From NCBI GenBank assembly GCA_037783415.1, contig JAZGTN010000035.1, positions 620,001-684,000 on the forward strand: DNA of 64,000 nt, written 5' to 3'. The notes below the pieces were generated by a model. That model was not told the origin of the DNA. It was given only the letters and a program-made list of their open reading frames with translations, and searched no databases. Of this stretch, positions 46,807 through 57,900 are shown in pieces. Source of the DNA: Leptasterias polaris. Lineage: Eukaryota; Echinodermata; Asteroidea; Forcipulatida; Asteriidae. Within the stretch, counting starts at the first letter, position 1; the number at the start of each line of letters is the position of its first letter. A program made the translations under genes and the position numbers.

Positions 46807-48114
46807 AGCCTCATTGACTCCACATGACACACATTCGCTTTCCACATTAAATAAACACTGTCTGTTAAATCAAGACCTGGTTAGCATCACTGTTTACTTT
46901 TAAAGAAAAACAGCAGAGGGTGAAAAGTACACCAAGCCAAGGTTATGGCACAAGAGAATGGGGGGGGGGGGGGGGGGGGGTTTGAGTTCATTCAGAGATG
47001 TCCCTGGCCTGTATGGTTACTGTCATAAACAATCACACTGTGGGTCAATATACAATGTAACTAGGTGGTGATACATTGTATACTACCTTGAGAATATTGA
47101 CCCAAGTTGGAGGAAAAGGTTTTATTATAAAGCATGGTTTTTTACAGTGTTTATAACTCATCAACTTATAAAGGGATTTGTATTTCATCAAAGAATACTA
47201 CATTACATGTACAGTAAAGCCTCGATAAAATGAGCACTTGTTATAAAGAGGTTCTGCTTATAAAGAATGCATTCTGCAGTCCTGTATCTCGTTTCAGCTT
47301 TGTGTTTCTTTGTTTTGCAGCCTTCATAAACAACGTTCCTGTTATAAAGAGGTAATTTAGCCAGTCCCGGTGATCTTGATATGACAAGAGTCGACTGCAT
47401 TGGGTTTTTGGACGAGTACACTTATTAATTCTCTAGTTTTCAATGGACACACATTTGAGCAACCTGTGAAGATTTGATCAAATTTGTTTAACCTTTCCCA
47501 ACAATTAAATTGTTTTTAGCCATAAACTACATTGAGCTAAAGTATTTGACAAACAGAATCGCGCACATGTAAAACTCAATATGATTTGGGACTAACCGCC
47601 TAGAAGTTAGCATATATACGCAAGACTTGCACAGTCTATACAAAAACCAATAAGCAAGTTTTGTCAGGAATTTTGTGCCCGCAGTGATTGATTAATTGCA
47701 TACGGCAGACAAAATAACTTATTTGGATGTCTTCAAAAGCTATCTTCTTTTACTTTCACTGTATTTCAAACGTAACTAAACGTCACTGGAAGATTGGTGC
47801 TGGTATGAACTTTATAAAAATCAGTGAGCTTGCAGATTTGAAACTAAATTGTTTTTGTTTCGATAAGAGTGTCAATATACATAAAACTATTGTTGTATTC
47901 CTCCTTAAATAAACTGAGTCACCGGGACTTTAAAACAGGAATATTATTATAAGAGGACAGCTAAACAAAAAAACACAAAGTAGAAAATGAGAATCGGGAC
48001 TTCAGAATGTAGTATTTAGAAGCTGAACCTCTTTAAAACAGTCTTCTTAACGAGGATGGACTGTATAGCCTAAGATTATGTCACAATTGTCAATAATGTG
48101 CAAATACTGCCCAA
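46807..48114. other. gene-free stretch
   Basis: Contains a G run of about 22 bases (46959-46981) and the word pair 'ATAAAATGAGCACTTGTTATAA'-like near 47225 and 47340. No gene recognised. Confidence 0.45.
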
Positions 48115-48302
48115 GGCCCAATTTCATACAGCAGCTTAAGCACCAAATTAAACCAAGCACAAAACGATTTTGCTCACCACTAAAAGGTTACCATCCAAAA
48201 CACTATGGTCATGCGTACCATTTCTGACTGGTGTCCTGCTAAATTTTGCTAAGCTGAACAATTTTAAGCAACATGTCTTAAAGCAACTCTATGAAATTGG
48301 GC
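48115..48302. mobile_element. R1 MITE-like element (copy 7)
   Basis: GGCCCAATTTCATACAGCAG at the left and AGCAACTCTATGAAATTGGG at the right, 188 bp, with GGTGTCCTGCTAAATTTTGC inside. It lies just beyond the probable 3' end of the peptidase gene. Confidence 0.75.
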
Positions 48303-48438
48303 AGTGTTTTTTGTGTACTAAATTATCGGAATCTCTCTCGTTTTGTTTGCACTTGCATTTCCACCACATCACATTGACAAATATACTGGAGATATTGTTT
48401 TTACGTGTCCCCTGGGGTCACACTTGCCAATAATTTTT

Positions 48439-48444
48439 TTTATT
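48439..48444 (-). promoter_or_regulatory. possible poly(A) signal of the peptidase gene
   Basis: TTTATT on the plus strand, hence AATAAA on the transcribed strand, about 470 bases after the stop codon. It is the first such hexamer I find downstream of the stop. It lies in a T-rich tract, so chance is a fair alternative. Confidence 0.3.
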
Positions 48445-48571
48445 TCTTTCTGGCTGGTATTGGTAACAACTTGTAACTTGATCTCCAGTGAATGTTTGTC
48501 ACTGGTTTACTTTACACATTGTTTGTAAACACAGGCATCGGAAAGTGTTAATGGAGGCAATAGTTGCTTGG

Positions 48572-48880
48572 GAACCGGTGATATTCTCCATGCACTGGCG
48601 GCACGAAGCCTGCCCTCAATCTGACCAATCATTATATCAACAAAAACCTATCTTAACCTGGTTACTCTCTTTACCAATGGAATACTAAATGGAAACTAAA
48701 GATGCATGGGGACCAGTGATATTCTCCATGCGCTGGCGGCACGAAACCTGCCCTCAATCTGACCAATCGTTACACAAATAAAAACAATCTTTACCTGGTT
48801 ACTCTTTACCAATGGAATACTAAATGGAAACTAAAGATGCATGGGAACCAGTGATGTTCCATGTGAAGCCTGCCCTCAAC
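48572..48880 (-). repeat. 137-bp tandem repeat in the presumed 3' UTR of the peptidase gene
   Basis: Two full units and a partial third (GATATTCTCCATGCACTGGC, then CCTGCCCTCAATCTGACCAA and AATGGAATACTAAATGGAAA). The third unit fades just outside the stop codon of the terminal exon. The position implies the repeat is transcribed as 3' UTR. Confidence 0.75.
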
Positions 48881-48912
48881 CTGCCTTGCTCAGAACGGAT
48901 TGCGGTGTCCGT

Positions 48913-48996
48913 CTACACTTTCAAGCCTTTGCTAATCAGGAAAGATTCTTGCTGCGGTTCTCGCCCAAGGAAGTTCTTTAGCATATCAATGGCATC
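48913..48996 (-). CDS. thimet oligopeptidase-like terminal exon
   Basis: Acceptor CCTTAACAG; 84 nt including the TAG stop. It encodes [20 protein letters not shown] then ISKGLKV, the usual family C-terminus, without the longer Cys-containing tail of the human enzyme. Confidence 0.92.
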   Translation of the reverse strand, partial: DAIDMLKNFLGREPQQESFLISKGLKV

Positions 48997-51900
48997 CTGT
49001 TAAGGAAGTAAACAAAACAACAGAGTGTTTGTTGTTGTTTTTATCTCCTGTTTCCATCCACCAAAGCTTCCCTTCACAAAGATCAGTCAAGAGATTGCAG
49101 CGGTACCAAGCTTCCTGTGACCTTATTTCAGTTTGGGAAACCCTCCATTCGGTTTTTCCAAAGTCCCTCATAAATTGTGATTTTCAAGAAGATTTTTGTA
49201 TCCATTGGTTAAGTTCCATGGCCCAATTTCCACCGAAAGAAATTTTTTCTTTTTTGAAGTGTTTTCTCTGAACAAATTTTGACAGATGATGCCGTTTCAA
49301 AATGAAAAACATACCAAAACATTTGCATATACCAAGGACAATGCACAAAATACATGTAACATGCAAGATCCCAACAATAATAATTAGTTTGAGTTGTTCA
49401 TTCATTACCACTTTCCCATTGGCAGATTTTAAAGCTTGTTACTTTCTTGAATCTATAAAAAAAAGCTGTTTAAATTTTAATAAACATTTTCGGGTCAAAT
49501 CTGCCAAAAATAGGACCTAGTATCTGTAGAGTGTTTTTTTCTGGTGCCATATCATCTCCAGTTTGTTTGTCCAGATTAAAAGCGGAAGCTTTTTATACAA
49601 TAATGAGTGGTTCTAACTTATTGATAGGAAGTTTGATTTTTCAGTTCCTGTATCAGGTACAATACTGTGTCTTCATTGTACTCTGGGAATCTCAGGAATT
49701 ATTTAGAGAATTTTAGGGGATACTTCTGTACAAGAAGAAAAGAGTCTGTTAAAATATGGGAACATTTTTATTTTTTTTGGGGGGGGTTACCCTCGGCCAC
49801 ATATTGGGCAAGGTATAACTGTTAAAGGAGAAGGCTGCAAGACTGACTTACAATGGAACCTCCTGGTTGTAGGATGTACTTGCGGTAGTCGGCCCCCACC
49901 TTGGGGTTCATGATCCCTTCTTTCTTGAATCGTGAGTAGAACATGTCCATACAGTACACTTCACTCCACTGCAAAATATTAAAAAACCACCAATCGGACT
50001 CAAAAATACTGCATGGAATGGAGTTTCTGTGAATGCTCATCAGAGCTGCCAAGAGCTGCCAACATTTGCAACTTGCAATCAGGGAGATTTTGTCCAACAA
50101 TCAAAGAAATACATGTATTTAGAATTACATTCAACATAGTAGGGACAAAGTTCCATAATCAGGGAGATTGCAAATCTGTTCATCAGAACATGGAAAGGTT
50201 GGTTTATTTTCAGGGAACTTTCTGCAGAATCAGGGAGAGTTGGCAGCTCGGACTCGGACATACCCAATGCTTATTTCGACCATGATTTCTGGCCGGGGGC
50301 AGAGAACTATCTTGACTTTGATGAGTATTTAAAATGATTTCCTGGATGAATGGTATTGGTATGAACTTTCAGAGATATTACTTTGTAATAACAAAAAGAG
50401 GAAACGGCCGACTACACAATTTCTTTTACAGTGGCACTATTATTCAATATGGAATTTGAGGCATTGCATGGTGAGGTATCAATGTATGTTTGGTTTGCGG
50501 TAACACCATGTGTATCTACTTGCTGGGTAGATCTTGTTCTTTTAGAGCTTGTCTTGCTATTTATTCTACTGCCGCGGAGTAGATTAATCGGAATTCGAGA
50601 GACTTCGAGAGACTTCTCAGTTCTGAAAAGAACTGTCCTGCTTCTTAACTACTACCTGGGCGGAAGGTAGGAAATTGGAAATTGAACTTTTGTTCAAGAA
50701 AAAAAAGTATAAATCGGCTGAAAACTTGCATGCCTGATTTTATATTGGCCAAGATTTGAAGAACACAGACAACATTGATAATTGTCAAAGACTAGTATAA
50801 ACACTTTGTGTGAGCAAACATATACATGAAATAACAAACCTGTGAAAATTTGGAACATGTATTTTTACAACCTTACCAATGTTGAGCACACCCTATAAGA
50901 ATGAAAGTACTTCTTTTTGGGGGGTCAAAATTCCATCAAACTAGGTGGTCGAATTTCCGAGCAAACAGCATGTTAAGCAATGGTATAAAAATGGTTAGCA
51001 TAGAGACCAAACTGCATTGCATGTGGGTTGCGGTGGTTAGAAACATGAATGGTTAGCATAGAGACCAAACTGCATTGCATGTGGGTTGCGGTGGTTAGAA
51101 ACATGAATGGTTAGCATAGAGACCAAACTGCATTGCATGTGGGTTGCGGTGGTTAGAAACATGAATGGTTAGCATAGAGACCAAACTGCATTGCATGTGG
51201 GTTGCGGTGGTTAGAAACATGAATGGTTAGCATAGAGACCAAACTGCATTGCATGTGGGTTGCGGTGGTTAGAAACATGAATGGTTAGCATAGAGACCAA
51301 ACTGCATTGCATGTGGGTTGCGGTGGTTAGAAACATGAATGGTTAGCATAGAGACCAAACTGCATTGCATGTGGGTTGCGGTGGTTAGAAACATGAATGG
51401 TTAGCATAGAGACCAAACTGCATTGCATGTGGGTTGCGGTGGTTAGAAACATGAATGGTTAGCATAGAGACCAAACTGCATTGCATGTGGGTTGCGGTGG
51501 TTAGAAACATGAATAGTTAGCAGCTCTCCGGAATATGCTCCAAGATCAAAACCCTAACACTCCCAAATCCTTGTCATGCTTTGGGGTCTTATTTTTGACC
51601 TGTACCTCCAAGGTCCCGTACCTCCAAGGTCCCGTACCTCCAAGGTCCCGTACCTCCAAGGTCCCGTACCTCCAAGGTCCCGTACCTCCAAGGTCCCGTA
51701 CCTCCTAGGTCCCGTACCTCCTAGGTCCCGTACCTCCTAGGTCCCGTACCTCCAAGGTCCCGTACCTCCAAGGTCCCGTACCTCCAAGGTCCCGTACCTC
51801 CAAGGTCCCGTACCTCCAAGGTCCCGTACCTCCAAGGTCCCGTACCTCCAAGGTCCCGTACCTCCAAGGTCCCGTACCTCCAAGGTCCCGTACCTCCAAG

Positions 51901-54900
51901 GTCCCGTACCTCCAAGGTCATGTACCTCCAAGGTCCCGTACCTCCAAGGTCCCGTACCTCCAAGGTCCCGTACCTCCAAGGTCCCGTACCTCCAAGGTCC
52001 CGTACCTCCAAGGTCCTGTACCTCCAAGGTCCTGTACCTCCAAGGTCCTGTACCTCCAAGGTCCTGTACCTCCAAGGTCCTGTACCTCCAAGGTCCCATA
52101 CCTCCTAGGTCCCGTACCTCAAAGGTCCCGTACCTCAAAGGTCCTGTACCTTCAAGCCACAAGCTCTTAGGTTGGCGCAAGTTATTTTATCAGAGTCCAA
52201 ACATTTGGGTGGCGAATCACCATTGACTGGAGAATAATGTAGGACTCAGAACGGTCTCTAGCAAAAGACTTGCGGGAGTTAGGGGAAAAGCAAACCCCAG
52301 CAAAATCTGACAAATCTAAACTCACCAGATACCCATAGTACTGTGCGTCATAGCCATCAGACAAATGACCGAATGAGGCAATCTTGCTGGTACCTGGCGT
52401 AGACGGTATCCCAAGAATTTCTTTAGAAAGCCTTGCAAAGACCGCTTTGGTGTCGGCCTAGTGAAGAGCGACATAAAAAAAAAGGATTTCTTTTTTTAAA
52501 ACCATCACTCACCAAGTAACCATAATACTGCGCATCATACCCGTCAGCTAGATGGCCAAATGAAGCGCACATGTTGGTACCCGGTGTAGCTGGTATACCG
52601 AGTGTTTCCTGAGATATCTTGGCATATACAGAGGTGGTGTCCGCCTAATAGTGCAGACAAAAGACAAGGTAATGGGAAACGTTTGGACCCGCCCCTAGTT
52701 CACACACAACAACAATAAATCTTCCTAAATAAGGTTTTTAAAATGATTTTGTTAAAATTTGATCATTCATAACTAACGTACGACTGTGTAGTTTTCATCT
52801 TTTCATCTTTCAAAGCAAGATTCGAATAATTTAAAAAAGAACTACCACAATACCCCTCTGGACAAATCCAACTGACATTCATGACCTGCTGTGTTGGCAC
52901 AATTCCAAACACTGAGCCAAAGTGGGGGTTTTCTGTGTCGCAGGCCTCTTCAACCAATGATGGTGAAGACCATGTGACCTTTGTTAACAAAAAGAGTGAC
53001 CTTGTACATTCCAGGACCTTTCTGGCAGGCAAGATACTGCACTGGTCATATGGAAATCTTACAAATTGTGTCATAATTTCCATATAAATTAAAGAGTTAC
53101 AAAAGTAACAGCTGAACAAGGTTTGAGAAGAGTCCCCTTTCTTCATACCAAAGGTTGATAAAAGTCAAACAATGCAATCTCCATAAAATATAAAATGTCA
53201 TGTTTTCTTCCATTGAGCTGTGTACAAATCATGCCTGCAGGAAGTCCAGGCTCTGTGGCTCTTTTGTAAACAAGTGATGCGACAGGTCACATGAAGTGCC
53301 ACCAGGACACGATGGAAAGCCTGCCCACAATGCATACGAGAGTGCAACGTATCAGTAATGGCTCCAAAATACATAAAAATGCCCTAAAATGGGTTGTGGT
53401 TTTCTCACTTCAAGAGCCTCTCTCTCTCCATACCTTAGCGCTGGTGTGAATGGTCTGATCAAACGTCCCCAGTAGAATCTGTCTTAGATTAAAGACTCCG
53501 GCGTTAGCGTTGCGAGCCTTGACCAGCTTGTCCACCATCTCGTCCGGAATGGTCGTCTTGTCCTTGTAGTGACCAGACATCCGACGTAGGGATTCCACCT
53601 GCCAACACCAATTCTCCAGCATCTGTGAGGGCGCTTCGACAAAGTCACGCTCTACTCGAGTGCCACTGTGACAGAACAGTAAATAACATATGAATATAAT
53701 TGATTTATCAAATTTATTTCTCTTAAGGACTGAATCAAAGGTGTGCCCTCTGATATTACTTGTTTAGAAAATAGCAATAGAACAGATGGAATTTTAAACT
53801 GAACTGCAGGCCCGAAGACACTGGTTTTAGTGTTGGGCCAGTAAAATCATGACCGGACAAGTTCGGCGGTCTTGTATTTTTCAATTGAATAATGATACAT
53901 ATGTACCTCACTGTGTAATATCTTGAACAGAAACAAATCATGTACAAATGTTGACTTTAAGTCTGATTAAACACCTTTCAATTTTGTTGAGTAATAATAA
54001 AGTAAACTTAATACCCCCAAAAGACAGATGAGATCAATCTTCTGTTACTTGTCTTAAAACTGAATTGTTCAAATAAAAATAGCATGTTAAACAGTGGCTG
54101 TGTCAGGACTCAGGAACTGTGTATTTTTATTTTTATTCAAGTCTTGTACACAACTGTCTCGTCCCAAAGCCATGTGGATTTTTCTTGCAAATTGGAGCCC
54201 AGCATAGAGGCTGGACTTCCTGCAAATGAGGCACAAAAGTTACACAGCTTGTAATTGTAGCTACTTTGATATGAATTGGGGCAAATCGTAAAACTGTTTA
54301 GCCGTTATTCTTCTTACAATATTTGATTTTATGTCAAAATGACAATACTAAATCGAGAACTGCCCATATGACTAATGTACAAGTAGCATCTTGCCTGCCA
54401 GGAAATGCCCTGAAATGCTCAAAGTGACTCTCTTTGCAACCGAGGTGACATGATCTCAAGAGCATCAGGCAAGCACAATTTGTACAAAGAATCAAGAAAA
54501 GGTTTGTATAAACAACCGGAAAAAGTAACAATGTCGGAAAACGATTTTTGTTAAGTTCAATGTTCTAAAAAGAAAGATTCAAATCGATATACAGACCTGA
54601 AATAACAAAAGTCAGTCTGTCCCAAAATGTCATGCATGACATGGCCAAACTCATGAAAGAATGTCTCCACCTAGCATTAGACATGCAAAGAATCAAACAA
54701 GGTAACATTAACCACAAGGTAAAAAGGGGGGCAGGGGAAGGTGTGTACCTGAACATTCTGAACTCCGCCTGGGCACATAGCTGGTGCATCACATGACCAA
54801 ACTCATGGAAGAAAGTTTCAACCTGAGGGGTGGGTGGAAACAGAGATTTATAGATAGAAAGAGAGAGGCTGGAATCAGACCGGGGCCCAATTTTGTAGAG

Positions 54901-57900
54901 CTACTTTAAGCACAAAAAGTAGCTTAGCACAAAACAATTTTGCTTAATACCAGAATAAGGGTACCAGCCAAATTACCATATAGTGGCGTGTCGTGGACTA
55001 CCATGTCATATGTACAATTTGTGACTGTATGCTGCTTATTTTTGCTACAAAGCAGAAAATGTTTAAGCAAATTTTCTGCTGAAGCAGCTATATGAAATTG
55101 GGCACAGGGTTCGATTTCACAAAGTACTAAGAATCATCTTAAGATGAGTTGTCAGTATTACCATAGTGTTTTGTGTTGTGACATCGAACTTTGTTTAGCA
55201 CTTAAGATTGATTCACACTTAAGATCGATCTTAACTCTTTGGGAAATCGAGACCGCTGGTCCAGTTAATATTTTAAATTATAACTTGAAGCCCTGTCCGA
55301 CTGACATTCAAAAACTGGAGTATGTGGACTTCAAGACTGCTTTAACATAGGTTCAAAAGCATGTCATAGCTGAGCGGTTTAGTGCATCGGACTTAAGTTC
55401 TGGTGGCTATTAAGTCATCAGAGTGTGGGTTCGAATCCCAGTCATGACACTTGTGTCCCTGAGCAAGAGACTTAACTATACTTGGTTCTCTTCACCCTGG
55501 GGTAAATGGGTACATGCAAGGGCAGAGATGGTTCTTGTAATTGATTTAGCTTGGTGCGCTACAAACTTGGTAGAACAGGCTGTATACTTCCCATGGAGCT
55601 GTTGTGATATTAGGAACTATATAACTGGCCCATTGACCAAGGGTAAAAATGCACAATAGGCATAACTGAATGACGGATTTGAGCGCTACACATGCAGCCA
55701 CTACTACTAATAAGTAACTATAAATAAATAAATAGTAAACCTGCGGGTACAACCATGCATTAAATCTCTTTTGTGGGAGTGTTGGTGTGGTCTCGACTTT
55801 TCGAGCAGTATACTCTGCTCGTTTTCAGGAGAATTTTCACACCATGCAGAAGCTTCAAACACCACTTAGCCACTATCACTAATGAGGGAAAACCTTCTTT
55901 TTTGTCCTCTTCTTTTCTGATAAGTATCTATTGCGTACTTCAACACCTCATCATGAGTGTGTGAGGTGATGAAGATTTGGCCGTAGCTGGCTGGACAGGG
56001 TGGGGACTTACCTCATCATGAGTGAGTAGAGACGGAGAGTCTGCAGTGGGCCTAGTGAAGTTAGCAACCATGGCTGCTATAGCAACTTGACGGCTCCCGT
56101 CCGCTAACAAACACCCAGGCTGTCGACAAAGAATATTAACATCGAAATATAATCATAATAATGGTAATAAAAATAATAAGGCATTGTTAGGTATTTTAAA
56201 ACCAAATAGCAAAGCTCAGTACACTTTAACTACCCCTGTTCACCAGGACTTAAACATTCCAGAGACCATCTTAACTCTTCATTTTCTTATCTGTGACAGC
56301 TTGAGGTTCAACCCTCCTACTGTCTGACCATTCAATATCATCCACTGTGGTTTGACTGACAGATAAACTATGCCAACCTACAGTATGACATCATGTGGTG
56401 AATGCATCTACAACGTACACAGTTAACCCTCCCACTGTCTGATTTATCAATATCATCCACTGTGGTTTGACTGACAGATAAACTATGCCAACCTACAGTA
56501 TGACATCATGTGGTGAATGCATCTACAACGTACACAGTTAACCCTCCCACTGTCTGATTTATCAATATCATCCACTGTGGTTTGACTGACAGATAAACTA
56601 TGCCAACCTACAGTATGACATCATGTGGTGAATGCATCTACAACGTACACAGTTAACCCTCCCACTGTCTGATTTATCAATAACATCCACTGTGGTTTGA
56701 CTGACAGATAAACTATGCCAACCTACAGTATGACATCATGTGGTGAATGCATCTACAACGTACACAGTTAACCCTCCCACTGTCTGATTTATCAATAACA
56801 TCCACTGCGGTTTGACTGACAGATAAACTATGCCAACCTACAGTATGACATCATGTGGTGAATGCATCTACAACGTACACAGTTAACCCTCCCACTGTCT
56901 GATTTATCAATAACATCCACTGCGGTTTGACTGACAGATAAACTATGCCAACCTACAGTATGACATCATGTGGTGAATGCATCTACAACGTACACAGTTA
57001 ACCCTCCCACTGTCTGATTTATCAATAACATCCACTGTGGTTTGACTGACAGATAAACTATGCCAACCTACAGTATGACATCATGTGGTGAATGCATCTA
57101 CAACGTACACAGTTAACCCTCCCACTGTCTGATTTATCAATAACATCCACTGCGGTTTGACTGACAGATAAACTATGCCAACCTACAGTATGACATCATG
57201 TGGTGAATGCATCTACAACGTACACAGTTAACCCTCCCACTGTCTGATTTATCAATAACATCCACTGCGGTTTGACTGACAGATAAACTATGCCAACCTA
57301 CAGTATGACATCATGTGGTGAATGCATCTACAATGTACACAGTTAACCCTCCCACTGTCTGATTTATCAATAACATCCACTGTGGTTTGACTGACAGATA
57401 AACTATGCCAACCTACAGTATGACATCATGTGGTGAATGCATCTACAACGTACACAGTTAACCCTCCCACTGTCTGATTTATCAATAACATCCACTGCGG
57501 TTTGACTGACAGATAAACTATGCCAACCTACAGTATGACATCATGTGGTGAATGCATCTACAACGTACACAGTTAACCCTCCCACTGTCTGATTTATCAA
57601 TAACATCCACTGTGGTTTGACTGACAGATAAACTATGCCAACCTACAGTATGACATCATGTGGTGAATGCATCTACAACGTACACAGTTAACCCTCCCAC
57701 TGTCTGATTTATCAATAACATCCACTGCGGTTTTGAATGGTAGCTAAACTAACCCAGCCTGCAATTCGATATAATGTGGTGAACGCATCTTAAAAACTAC
57801 ACAGTCAACCCTCCTACTGTTTGACCATTCACATCACTATGCCAGCCTGCAAAAAGGTAATGTCACGAATATACAGATAGCTTTGTGCAAAGTTGTGTCA

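Noticed and set aside
51721..52180. Long repetitive minus-strand open frames (up to 147 codons) encoding [15 protein letters not shown] repeats
   Set aside because: They arise because a stop-free 16-bp satellite is open in all three frames; there is no start context, splice support or non-repetitive coding flank.
55362..55450. Candidate Leu/Ser tRNA gene
   Set aside because: The acceptor-stem ends continue into a SINE body and tail, and a relative lies at 58766, so it is the head of a SINE.
56306..57852. Repeated exon or coding repeat within the peptidase gene
   Set aside because: 115 is not a multiple of three, stops occur in all frames and flanking peptidase exons join perfectly without it; it is intronic satellite.
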